This document shows positions 7,200-15,341 of a stretch of 64,000 nt of DNA, in pieces (position 1 is the stretch's first letter; each line of letters begins with the position of its first letter). The position numbers and the translations under genes are program-made. Below the pieces are notes generated by a model. It was not told where the DNA came from. It was given only the letters and a program-made list of their open reading frames with translations, and did no database searches. Origin of the DNA: Microbacterium hibisci (GTDB taxonomy: Bacteria > Actinomycetota > Actinomycetes > Actinomycetales > Microbacteriaceae). The stretch is taken from the NCBI RefSeq assembly GCF_015278255.1, contig NZ_JADIJC010000001.1, forward strand, positions 806,001 to 870,000. Reading direction: 5' to 3'.

Positions 7200-8657
7200 T
7201 CACGGAACCAGGTGCGCGAGAAGCTCGTCGACTCCTATCGAGCACACGCCGATGCGGGCGTCCCCGATGCCGATCGGGACCCAGAGCACGTCGTCCACGA
7301 TGAGCCCGCCGCACGAATACACGACGTTCGGCACGTAGCCGTCGCGACGGTCGCCGACCGGCTGCAGGATCGGGGTCGCCGTCCGACCTAGGACGATCGT
7401 CGGGTCGTCGAGGTCGAGAAGCATCGCTCCCAGCGAGTATCTGCGCATCGGGCCCACGCCGTGAACGAGCACGATCCAGCCGTGCGGTGTCTCCAGCGGT
7501 GGGCCGCAGTTGCCGGTCTGCACGATCTCCCAAGGTTCCGACGGGGGGTGGACGGTACCGGCCTGGTTCCAGATCACGCCGTCGTGCGACTCCGCCAGCG
7601 AGATGTTCTCGCCCCCGCTGCGGCTCAACGCGAGGTACCTGCCGCCTACGGGGCGAGGGAACAGAGCCATCCCCTTGTCCTGGGCAGCATCGCCGGTCAG
7701 GCGATGGATGTCGAACTCGCGCAGATCCGAGGTGACGATCAGCCGTGGGGCGATGGCGCGCCCGTCGTACGCGGTGTAGGTTCCGCGGTAGTGGGTGGTC
7801 CCGGCGAGGTCGGTGAATCGCACGAATCGTGCGTCCTCCATCCCGTGCCGTTCCTCTGCCGCCACCGGGGTCAGCACGCGCTGGCTGAGGGAGGTCTCGC
7901 GGGAGAACACGGCGCGATAGACGGAGATCGCCAGCTCGCGAATCGCCTCGATGTGCCGAGCGCTGTCCGCGCGCCGAGAGAGCGCCTTCGGCAGGCGTGT
8001 CACGGAGGCCTCGACGTCCGACACGGTGAACCGGTCGTCAAGCCCCTGCAGCACATTGTGCGAGATCTCATTGACGAGCCCCGCCTCTTCGACTGCGGCG
8101 CGGAAATGGGCGATGCTCCAGTCTCCTTCGTCGATCCGCGCCCGCCAGAGCGGCAGCATCCGATCCACGAAGGTCCAGCGGCGGCCGGGACCGATGATGG
8201 CTTCGGCGAACTCGATGGAGGAACGGTGACCCTCCCCGATGGCGCGGAGAGCTACCGCGACACGCAACTGCCCGGGAGCCAACCCTGTCTGGTCGGGATG
8301 CTCGATCGCGCTGGGGTTGCACAGCGCTGCACCTTCGACCGCGTACTCCGCCGTGAAACTCGCGCCGAGCACCAGACGACGCTCGACGCTGATGTCGACC
8401 GGGTCGCCCAGGCGGGAGCTCACGACGGCGGCGTTCTCCAGGAACAGCGCGCGGATGTCGGGATGCCGCGAACCGAAGTCATGTGTTAGCTCGGCCGCGA
8501 GCGCATCGATGCGATCGTCCGGTATCGCGATGACGCGCGCGATGATCTCTCCAGCGCGAGAGTGCTCGGCGGACCACTCCTCGCCCGGGAGGAACAGCTG
8601 GGCGATCACCCGGTCCGGCTGCGGTGTCAGCCCTGTCGCGTGGATGCGGGTCGTCAT
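7200..8657 (-). CDS. GH130-family glycoside phosphorylase/hydrolase-like protein
   Basis: 485 aa. GH130 enzymes act on beta-mannosides, mostly by phosphorolysis, on a five-bladed beta-propeller. The C-terminal 300 residues match this pattern: GMEDARFVRF with E274-D275 at the family's catalytic E-D-(P/A)-R block, then RGTYTAYDG and a late GDRRDGYVPNVVYSCG segment. The N-terminal ~190 residues are an additional domain. Its ATG overlaps the stop of the upstream gene (ATGA), so it is the last gene of a coupled three-gene operon. Substrate unknown. Confidence 0.82.
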   Translation of the reverse strand: MTTRIHATGLTPQPDRVIAQLFLPGEEWSAEHSRAGEIIARVIAIPDDRIDALAAELTHDFGSRHPDIRALFLENAAVVSSRLGDPVDISVERRLVLGASFTAEYAVEGAALCNPSAIEHPDQTGLAPGQLRVAVALRAIGEGHRSSIEFAEAIIGPGRRWTFVDRMLPLWRARIDEGDWSIAHFRAAVEEAGLVNEISHNVLQGLDDRFTVSDVEASVTRLPKALSRRADSARHIEAIRELAISVYRAVFSRETSLSQRVLTPVAAEERHGMEDARFVRFTDLAGTTHYRGTYTAYDGRAIAPRLIVTSDLREFDIHRLTGDAAQDKGMALFPRPVGGRYLALSRSGGENISLAESHDGVIWNQAGTVHPPSEPWEIVQTGNCGPPLETPHGWIVLVHGVGPMRRYSLGAMLLDLDDPTIVLGRTATPILQPVGDRRDGYVPNVVYSCGGLIVDDVLWVPIGIGDARIGVCSIGVDELLAHLVP

Positions 8658-9670
8658 GGCGCTGTCAACAGACAGTGTCGGAGAGCTTGCTGGTAGGTGC
8701 TCAACGCGGCCAATGTCGATTCGGCGCCGCGGTTCTCGTTCCTGCCGTCGGGTTCGAGCCCGTCGAAGCCGGCGCCGGTCTCGGCGTCGAACATGATGGT
8801 CCCGCCGTCGTTGAGACCGGTGAACCACTGCCACGCGAGCGCGATCGGAGGGAGCCACACCGGGTCGCCGGTGATGGCGTGCGCCGTGGCGCACGCGTCC
8901 GCGAGCGCGGCGAGCTCCAGCGGCTGCTGATCGAATGACGGGCCCTTCTCGCGGGGTCCGCGCCCCGCCGTCCCCGTCACGGAGAATCGGCCGTTCGATG
9001 TCTCGACCGAGAGCAGAAAGTCGAGCATCCGCAGACCCTGGGTCGTGGCCGCCTCGTCTCCGAGGGCATCGCCTGCGGCGATCAGCGCTTCCGCGATCGA
9101 TGCGTTGCCGTAAGCCAGGCGACGTTCAGGCCACCGCCAGGGGGGAGCCGGCAGATCGGGCATCGCCCGGATGTACTCCCGGAGAAGCGTCCGGGCGATG
9201 TGGTCGTCGGCGCGCACGCGCACGATCTCCGCCGCACCGAGGGCCGCGTAGGCAAGGGTCCGCAGGCTCGTCGACCGCTCGCGCGCGGCGATCCGGAACG
9301 TCCGCAGTGCGCGCGCACGGGTCCACGGGTCGCCTCGCTGCGCGGTGATCGTGCCGAGAGCCCACAGCAGCCGTCCCCACCAGTCGCCCATGCCCGGGTC
9401 GTCGGACCACTCCCCATCGGAGCCCATCCGATTGTGCGCGAGACCGTCTGCGCGCACCGCCGACTCAAGGAAACGCAGATAGGTCGCAGCCAATCGCCTG
9501 AGCTCGACGGTCTGCTTCTGTTCGCGCGCGACCACGATCAGCGCGCGCGCCACATCGTCGACGCAGTATCCGTGTTCGCGGCGAGGCTCGGCGAGGAGCG
9601 CGTGCTCGAAGACGCCGTTGTGATCCGTCAGCGCGCGGAGGTGGTCGTATGGCGGAGACGGGACCATCAT
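8654..9670 (-). CDS. Alpha-helical toroid (six-hairpin glycosidase-like) protein
   Basis: 338 aa. Not assignable to a named family with certainty. Repeated helical segments with aromatic and Gly patterns (HGYCVDDVARAL near residue 33, GDWWGRLLWALG near 95, YGNASIAEALIAAGD near 190, FDQQPLELAALADA near 240) suggest an (alpha/alpha)6 barrel, as in many glycosidases and epimerases. It overlaps the GT4 stop codon at its start and the GH130 start at its end by ATGA, so the three are translationally coupled. It probably acts on the same glycan. Confidence 0.65.
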   Translation of the reverse strand: MMVPSPPYDHLRALTDHNGVFEHALLAEPRREHGYCVDDVARALIVVAREQKQTVELRRLAATYLRFLESAVRADGLAHNRMGSDGEWSDDPGMGDWWGRLLWALGTITAQRGDPWTRARALRTFRIAARERSTSLRTLAYAALGAAEIVRVRADDHIARTLLREYIRAMPDLPAPPWRWPERRLAYGNASIAEALIAAGDALGDEAATTQGLRMLDFLLSVETSNGRFSVTGTAGRGPREKGPSFDQQPLELAALADACATAHAITGDPVWLPPIALAWQWFTGLNDGGTIMFDAETGAGFDGLEPDGRNENRGAESTLAALSTYQQALRHCLLTAP

Positions 9671-10797
9671 GCGGCCCTGCCGGCGGCGAGCCGCGCCGTG
9701 ACTGCGCGGTAGCGGTCCGCGACTGCGGACCACGTCGTCTTGTTCGTCTCGCGGAGCGCGGTCTCGCGCATGCGATCGGCGACGGCCGCGCTGGTGATGA
9801 TCTCGCGCAGCGCTCGCGCCGTGGCGTCGGGGTCCTGGTGGGGGACCACGATCCCGGCTCCGTTCGACAGCAGCTCCACAGCGTGGGGGAATGCCGTGGC
9901 GACGACGGGAACGCCGGCTGCAACGGCTTCGGCGAGGACGCCGGAGGTCGCCTGGTCGAGCGAATCGTACGGCAGGAGCACGACGTCCGCCGACGCGATG
10001 AGTGCGGCGAGCTGTGACGCCTCGAGGTAGCGCCCATCGATGCGGACCGACGACCCGATGCCGAGGTCGCCCGCGAGACCCGCGAGCATGGTGCGGTAGC
10101 CTTCCCCCGCGTGCGCCAGCACCTTGGGGTGCGTCTGACCGGCCACGATGTACTCGACGTCCGGCGTGATGTCCGTGAGCTGCGCCACGGCGCGGATGCC
10201 CCACTCGATTCCCTTGCCGGGCGAGAGGAGACCCCAGGTGACGACGCGGCGGCCGCTGTGCGGCTTCGTATCGCGGAGAGCCACATGCTGCACGCCATGC
10301 GGGATGACGCGAACGCGGGTGAGATCGACCGCATAGGTCGCGGCGAGGTTGTCACGGGCGTGGATCGTCATCACGACCACCACGGACGCGAGTCGGCACA
10401 CTTCCTCGAGGACCTCCCGCTGATGCGGCGTGGGCGCCACGAGCACGGTGTGGAGCACGACGACGGCGGGGATCCGCAGCGCAGCGAGCACGCCGATGAC
10501 CTCATCACCGTCGCGACCACCGTAGATCCCGTACTCGTGCTGCACGATCGCGACATCGCACGCGTTCAGCGCCAGGGTCGCGCGCAACGCGCTGAGACTG
10601 TCGCCGGCGATCAGGTCGGTCCGCACGCGTGACCGTGCACGAGGATCTTGGTGACCCCGCTCCTCGGGCTGATCGAGCGCACGGACGATGGTGCCCTCGT
10701 CGTCGTGCCGGACGAGCGCAGCGGAGAGCGACTCGGTGAAGGTGGCCAGCCCGCAGCGGGTCGGCGGAAAGGTGCTGAGGAATCCGTAGTGAGTCAC
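9667..10797 (-). CDS. Glycosyltransferase family 4
   Basis: 376 aa. GT-B fold retaining glycosyltransferase transferring sugar from a nucleotide donor. The N-terminal domain opens YGFLSTFPPTRCGLATF. The C-terminal donor domain has RVIPHGV, TWGLLSPGKGIEW and the E-x7-E-like block ATSGVLAEAVAAGVPVVAT. The start chosen is the GTG at 10797, with GGGAG 7-8 nt upstream; the open frame extends further but without a ribosome site. First gene of the coupled operon with the toroid protein and GH130. Acceptor and donor unknown. Confidence 0.85.
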   Translation of the reverse strand: MTHYGFLSTFPPTRCGLATFTESLSAALVRHDDEGTIVRALDQPEERGHQDPRARSRVRTDLIAGDSLSALRATLALNACDVAIVQHEYGIYGGRDGDEVIGVLAALRIPAVVVLHTVLVAPTPHQREVLEEVCRLASVVVVMTIHARDNLAATYAVDLTRVRVIPHGVQHVALRDTKPHSGRRVVTWGLLSPGKGIEWGIRAVAQLTDITPDVEYIVAGQTHPKVLAHAGEGYRTMLAGLAGDLGIGSSVRIDGRYLEASQLAALIASADVVLLPYDSLDQATSGVLAEAVAAGVPVVATAFPHAVELLSNGAGIVVPHQDPDATARALREIITSAAVADRMRETALRETNKTTWSAVADRYRAVTARLAAGRAA

Positions 10798-10970
10798 GGC
10801 GACGCTCCCTGATGATGCCCGGGGCGGTCGCCCCAAGCGATGGCGAGACGTCTGCCGGCGGCATCCCTCGTGGAACCACGCCTTCATCGCCGCGGTCCGG
10901 TCCACCTCCGGGTTCGCACCCGGACGCTGTGGTTGCACGGTACACGTCCGACCTGGACGTCGTCACAGGG

Positions 10971-11975
10971 TCAGCGAGCCAGCACGGTCTCGTAGACGCT
11001 CAGGTACTCGTCGACCATCCGCTCCACGCCGAATCGCGCGATGGCGCGTTCGTGGACGCGACGACGGTCCAGCGACGCGACGGCCGGGAGAGCCGAGATC
11101 GCCTCGTCGATCGAGGCCACGGTGCTGCCCGTCACACCCTCGTCGATGACCTCCGCCATCGATCCCCGGCGGTAAGCGAGAGCCGGCGTTCCGCACATCA
11201 TCGATTCGGCCACCGAGAGCCCGAACGGCTCGTCGAAGTCGATCGGGTGCAGCAGTGCGGCGGCGTGACCGAGGACGCGCGCGCGTTCCTCGGGTGCCAC
11301 GGCGCCGAGGAAGACGACGCGGTCCCCGTCGATGTGGGGCTCCACCTCGTTGCGGAAGTAATCGACGTGCTGGACGAGGCCGCAGATCACCAGCCGGAGG
11401 CCGGCCCGTCGCGCGATCTCGATCGCCGTAGCGGTGCCCTTGTCGGGGTGGATGCGTCCGAACGACACGAGGTAGTCGTCCGGCTCGGGTACGTACGGGA
11501 GTTCCTCGGGATCGATCCCGTGGTGGATCGTCGCGAGGTACTCCAGGCCGGGGGAGCGGTCGGCGTCGGAGATGGAGACGAACGTCGAAGCCGAGCCGAG
11601 ATACGCGGGCAGGATCGCGGGACCGGAGAAGCCGTGGATCGTCGTGACCATCGGGGCGGCCCAATGGGCGGTGAAGGCGAGCGGCAGCCAGTCGAGCTGG
11701 TTGTGCACGAGATCGTATTCGCTGGACCGTTCCAGCGCGTGTGCGACGTGAAGCGCCTCCCACACCCGGCCGTCCATCGTCGGATCCTCCGCGTAGCCGT
11801 GCGGCGCGACGGCATCGAGGTCGCCGCCGGTGATCGAGTCGGCGGTGGCGAACAGCGTCACGTCTACCCCGCGACGCACCAGCTCCTCGGTCAGCAGGCT
11901 CGTCACGCGCTCCCACGGTCCATAACTGATCGGCGGCGTCCGCCAGGCGATGGGACCGAGCATCGCGACCTTCAC
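10971..11975 (-). CDS. Glycosyltransferase family 4 (second)
   Basis: 334 aa. GT-B transferase: N-terminal MLGPIAWRTPPISYGPWE, central FVSISDADR, then the C-terminal donor domain with SFGRIHPDKGTATAIEIA and the nucleotide-sugar block FDEPFGLSVAESMMCGTPALAYRRGSM. The start is GTG at 11975; an ATG 12 nt inside is possible. It is read in the same direction as the GT4-toroid-GH130 operon but separated from it by 173 nt, so it may have its own transcript. It probably works on the same surface or storage glycan (inference). Confidence 0.85.
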   Translation of the reverse strand: MKVAMLGPIAWRTPPISYGPWERVTSLLTEELVRRGVDVTLFATADSITGGDLDAVAPHGYAEDPTMDGRVWEALHVAHALERSSEYDLVHNQLDWLPLAFTAHWAAPMVTTIHGFSGPAILPAYLGSASTFVSISDADRSPGLEYLATIHHGIDPEELPYVPEPDDYLVSFGRIHPDKGTATAIEIARRAGLRLVICGLVQHVDYFRNEVEPHIDGDRVVFLGAVAPEERARVLGHAAALLHPIDFDEPFGLSVAESMMCGTPALAYRRGSMAEVIDEGVTGSTVASIDEAISALPAVASLDRRRVHERAIARFGVERMVDEYLSVYETVLAR

Positions 11976-12623
11976 TCGAGCACTCGTCGGTTCGTCGCGG
12001 TGGCCGGCGCGTCGCTACCGTTCGTCTGTGCCTGTGCGCTCATGGTCGGACGTTACGCCCCCATCCTGGATGGCTCACAGCTCGAGTCGGCTCGTGCACC
12101 CGACGCACGACTCCGCGAGCACTCCGGGCTGCTCGCGCTCGGCCCCCACTCGCGCCTGCCGCATGGGACGATGAGGCATGGAACAGTCATCACGCGCCCG
12201 CTCGTGCGCCGTGGGAGATCTCGACGACTTCGACATCAACCACCGTATTTCGTTCGCGCGCCCTCCGAACCACAGCAGTTCACGACCTCGCGTGAGCGGT
12301 CGCCTCAAGCGCATCAGGGGTGTGGACTACCTGATGGGCAACATGCGTCGCCCAGGCATTGAACTCGTCGTCGCCTTTCCGCAACAGCTCGGCGGTGAGG
12401 TCGCGGACGTCTTCGGTCCGCTGCCCTTGACATATCTGGTCGAGGTGGGCCAGCCGATGCAGGAGCTTCGGAAGCCGTTCGCGTACTGAACGGCATCATG
12501 CGGAGCTTGCTCGCACTCACGTCGCGATCCTGATCGGGCCTGCGCCCGGATGGGGATCGTCATGAGCGACAAAGCCACGCCCCGTGTGTCCGCACCCTGA
12601 ACTAGCCTGACAGCGAGGTCAGA
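11976..12623. other. Poorly coding stretch between the second GT4 and the integrase
   Basis: About 650 nt. 11976-12177 shows nothing recognisable. 12178-12489 holds an open plus-strand frame of 103 codons with moderate third-position G/C bias, and an overlapping minus-strand frame (listed separately) that looks more protein-like. The rest is integrase upstream sequence. No repeats or RNA genes were seen. Confidence 0.5.
12280..12520 (-). pseudogene. Possible frameshifted small gene, function unknown
   Basis: From a GTG at 12520 (8 nt after CAGGAT) the frame begins SASKLRMMPFS. A +1 shift near 12490 then leads into a helical, well-behaved sequence (VRERLPKLLHRLAHL, then EDVRDLTAELLRKGDDEFNAW) ending at 12282. 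A single missing or extra base would give an ~80-aa protein. Without it the second part has no start codon. It could be a decayed cargo gene, a sequencing error, or chance. A plus-strand frame overlaps the same bases. Confidence 0.3.
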
Positions 12624-13793
12624 ATGGGAAGCATCGCGAGCTATCAGGCAGCGGCCGGACGACGCTATCGAGTTCGTTGGCGCGACGACAGCACTCATCG
12701 TCAGGTCGAAAAGCGCGGGTTCCGCACGAAGCGCGACGCCGAGATCTTCCTCGCCCGTACGGAAGTTGCCCGCACCGACGGTTCCTACACCGATCCGGCC
12801 GCGGCACGAGCGACGGTCGGCGATCTCGGCACCGAGTGGATGCGCAACAAGCGGCACTCGCTCAAGGCGTCGTCGTACAGCTCGCTTGAGACGTCCTGGC
12901 GCGTGTACGTGCGACCGCGGTGGGAAGACACGCGCATCGGCGACATCCGCGCATCCCAGGTCGAGCAGTGGATCCGCGAGCTCTCCGAAGGTACGGCGGC
13001 GACCAATCGGACGAAGAGCAACGGAGTCACAGGAAAGCCTCGCTCGGCGACTGTCGTCTACCGCGCGCTCGGCGTGCTCGCCGGCATCCTCGACACCGCG
13101 GTCCGCGACGGACGCATCGCGCGCAACGTCGCCCGCGGCGCGCAAAACCTGCCAGCGAAGCGATCCGAGAAGCCGCGCCGGTATCTGACGCACGCCGAGG
13201 TGGTCCAGCTCGCCGAGGCTGCGAGCACGTCGACCTACCGAACGCTCATCCTCGTTCTCTCGTATTGCGGGCTCCGCTGGAGCGAGGCGATCGGCATGCA
13301 CGTGCGCGACATCAACTTCGACCGCGATCGTATCCAGGTCAATCGTGCCGCCGTCGAGGTCGAAGGCCGCATTGTCGTCGGAGCGCCGAAGAACTGGGAG
13401 CGACGGATCGTCCCGTTCCCCGAGTTCCTCGAGGCACCGCTCCGGGAGATGTGCGCCGGCAAGGGCCCGGACGACCTCGTGTTGACCGATGCCGACGGCA
13501 ACCACCTGCGGCGGGCGAAGACGAGTGTCGGCACGACCTCCTGGTTCGCCGCGGCGCTCGAGCGGTCCGGCGTCGAGCGACTCACACCTCACGACCTACG
13601 ACACACGGCGGCGAGCCTCGCGATCTCGTCGGGCGCGAACGTCAAGGCGGTGCAGCGGATGCTCGGCCACAAGTCCGCCGCGATGACGCTCGACACCTAT
13701 GCCGACCTGTTCGAGACGACCTCGCCGACGTCGCCGCACGCCTCAACCAAGGGCGCGCTCGCCGCCGACGTCAGCCGGATCGTTCAGGTATGA
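12624..13793 (+). CDS. Site-specific tyrosine integrase of the ssrA island
   Basis: 389 aa. Catalyses recombination between the island and the 3' end of ssrA. Domains: an N-terminal AP2-like arm-binding region (1-60, with RYRVRWRDD and KRGFRTKRDAEIFL), a SAM-like core-binding domain (about 65-175), and the catalytic domain. Catalytic residues visible: R218 (GLRWSE), H323 and R326 (HDLRH), H349 (MLGHKS) and Y359 (TLDTY). GAGG lies 5 nt before the ATG. The stop is 4 nt before the first right-hand arm repeat and ~130 nt from attR, the usual integrase position next to its att site. No excisionase was recognised. Confidence 0.95.
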   Translation: MGSIASYQAAAGRRYRVRWRDDSTHRQVEKRGFRTKRDAEIFLARTEVARTDGSYTDPAAARATVGDLGTEWMRNKRHSLKASSYSSLETSWRVYVRPRWEDTRIGDIRASQVEQWIRELSEGTAATNRTKSNGVTGKPRSATVVYRALGVLAGILDTAVRDGRIARNVARGAQNLPAKRSEKPRRYLTHAEVVQLAEAASTSTYRTLILVLSYCGLRWSEAIGMHVRDINFDRDRIQVNRAAVEVEGRIVVGAPKNWERRIVPFPEFLEAPLREMCAGKGPDDLVLTDADGNHLRRAKTSVGTTSWFAAALERSGVERLTPHDLRHTAASLAISSGANVKAVQRMLGHKSAAMTLDTYADLFETTSPTSPHASTKGALAADVSRIVQV

Positions 13794-13796
13794 CTT

Positions 13797-13835
13797 GTGG
13801 GCAAATCCGAGGGCGAGGGCAAATTGTGGGCAAAT
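13797..13835 (+). repeat. Right putative integrase arm-type sites
   Basis: GTGGGCAAAT at 13797-13806 and 13826-13835, with a one-mismatch copy (GAGGGCAAAT) at 13815-13824. The spacing is near two helical turns per pair. The same decamer is tandemly repeated at 586-606 near attL. Confidence 0.6.
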
Positions 13836-13867
13836 CGCGAATCGGCGCCGGAGCCAACGAAACGAAA

Positions 13868-13907
13868 AGGGTCAGAAATCCGCGTGATTCCGCGGGTTTC
13901 TGACCCT
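13868..13907 (-). terminator. tmRNA terminator supplied by the island
   Basis: 17-bp inverted repeat (13868-13884 and 13891-13907, one G-U pair) with a 6-nt loop, followed on the minus strand by TTTT. It lies inside the island 20 nt beyond the ssrA 3' end and replaces the original hairpin now at 386-425. The two hairpins have the same size but unrelated sequence. Confidence 0.75.
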
Positions 13908-13925
13908 CTTCTGTGACAACGGTTC

Positions 13926-13946
13926 GTGGAGATGGGGGGAATCGAA
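13926..13946. repeat. attR: 3' end of ssrA
   Basis: 21 bp identical to 445-465. They form the acceptor and T-arm part of the tmRNA gene, so integration leaves a complete tmRNA here. Confidence 0.9.
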
Positions 13947-14294
13947 CCCCCGTCCATCGCTGGGTAACTGCGGTTTCTCCGGGCGCAGTCTGTGCGAGCG
14001 TTCTACTCGGCTCCGACCTTTGTCACAGACACCTAAGTCGACGAGCCCAGCCTGATAAGAGTCCCACGTGACGCTCAGGCGTCGTCACGCAGCAAGATCC
14101 CTAGATGACGCCAATACCCGTGACGGGATCAGTCACGGATTGACGGCGTCGGGCTCGCTGCTCAGGCAGCGAGGGCGAACGCGGACTGCTTCTTTTCGGC
14201 AGTTATTGGTTTGCAGGGAGCGTTCACGAGATAACCCTGCATCCTCGGCCCGCTTCACGCAGATTCACAGGCGATGTCGAAACCGATCATCCCC
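13927..14294 (-). ncRNA. ssrA: Transfer-messenger RNA (tmRNA)
   Basis: About 368 nt. The 5' end GGGGAUGAUCGGUUUCGAC pairs with the 3' end ...AUCUCC(A) to form the tRNA-like acceptor stem. GGTTCGATTCC gives the T-arm. CCA is not encoded. The tag reading frame on the minus strand (14215-14162) ends ...KKQSAFALAA-stop, a normal degradation tag. It works with SmpB (24931-25407) to rescue stalled ribosomes. The usual GCA resume triplet is out of frame with the tag, so the exact resume codon is unclear. A -10-like TACCGA lies 6 nt before the 5' end (14301-14306). Confidence 0.93.
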
Positions 14295-14455
14295 GTGCCC
14301 TCGGTAGAGGGTCATCCTTCTTGCGAAGGGCCGCTGTCACACTGTGGAGTTGCCAACACTCGGGCGCTGACGCATCCGAGCACATCAGTCTATAACGGAT
14401 GCCGCTCCCCCGCCATTCCCGGCGGGAACCGTCGGTCCGCGGCCAGACTCGCGGG

Positions 14456-15250
14456 ATGGAAGCGCGCCATCGCATCGCGATCGTCACCGGATCGGACTCG
14501 GGCATCGGACGTGCGGTCGCCGTCGCGCTGGCACGGGACGGCATGGACGTGGGCATCACGTGGCACGCCGACGAACGGGGCGGATTCGAGACGGCCGACG
14601 AGGTGCGCTCTCACGGCCGGCGTGCGGAGATCGCCTACCTCGACACCGGCGATCCGTCCGCAGCCGACGTCGTGGACGACCTCGCGCAGCGGCTCGGGGG
14701 CGTCGACGTGCTGGTCAGCAACGCGGGCATGGTGCAGAGCGAGCCTTTCCTGGAGCTGGGCGCCGACATCTGGGACCGGACGCTCGCCGTCGACCTGACC
14801 GGCGCCTTCCGGATCGTGCAGCGCGCGGCCCGGCTGATGGTGGAAGCCGGGCGCGGCGGGCGCCTGATCGCGGTCACCAGTGTCAACGAGCATCAGCCCC
14901 GTGTGGGCTTCACCGCGTACAACGCCGCTAAGCATGCGCTCGGAGCGGTGATGAAGAGCGCCGCGCTCGAGCTCGGGGTCCACGGCATCACGGCCAACAG
15001 CGTCGCTCCCGGAGAGATCGCCACCCCCATGACCGGCCAGGAGGACGCCGACGTCGCCCAGACCGAGCGCCCGGGCATCCCGCTCGGCAGATCGGGCGAC
15101 GCCCGGGAGGTGGCCCAAGTCGTCGCGTTCCTCGCCTCGCCCGCCTCGTCGTACGTCACCGGGGCGTCGTGGGTCGTCGACGGCGGGATGCTGCTGATGG
15201 GACCGGTCGGCGGCTCGGAGCTGGGCGACACCGGGTGGCGGGAGGCCTAG
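14456..15250 (+). CDS. SDR-family oxidoreductase
   Basis: 264 aa. Classical short-chain dehydrogenase/reductase, NAD(P)-dependent. Cofactor motif TGSDSGIG (residues 11-18), VSNAG near 90, catalytic Tyr-x3-Lys as YNAAK near 155, then VAPGEIATPM, and a C-terminal VTGASWVVDGGM typical of SDRs. The open frame continues upstream, but the ATG at 14456 sits directly before the Rossmann strand. Substrate unknown. Divergent from ssrA. Confidence 0.88.
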   Translation: MEARHRIAIVTGSDSGIGRAVAVALARDGMDVGITWHADERGGFETADEVRSHGRRAEIAYLDTGDPSAADVVDDLAQRLGGVDVLVSNAGMVQSEPFLELGADIWDRTLAVDLTGAFRIVQRAARLMVEAGRGGRLIAVTSVNEHQPRVGFTAYNAAKHALGAVMKSAALELGVHGITANSVAPGEIATPMTGQEDADVAQTERPGIPLGRSGDAREVAQVVAFLASPASSYVTGASWVVDGGMLLMGPVGGSELGDTGWREA

Positions 15251-15341
15251 GCGGAGGCATCCGTTCGTCCGCCTTGTCAAGGCCCGTGCAGGGCACCGCC
15301 GGCGGTGGTCGGCTGAGGCCACCCCACGCAAGGAGTGAGAC

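Noticed and set aside
10812..12362. Long plus-strand frame opposite the second GT4
   Set aside because: It is complementary to a well-supported glycosyltransferase gene and has no ribosome site or family motif.
466..13925. Prophage
   Set aside because: Apart from the integrase there are no phage capsid, portal, terminase, lysis or replication genes.
13927..14294. tmRNA broken by integration
   Set aside because: The island copy of the 3' end is identical, so acceptor stem and T-arm are complete at attR.
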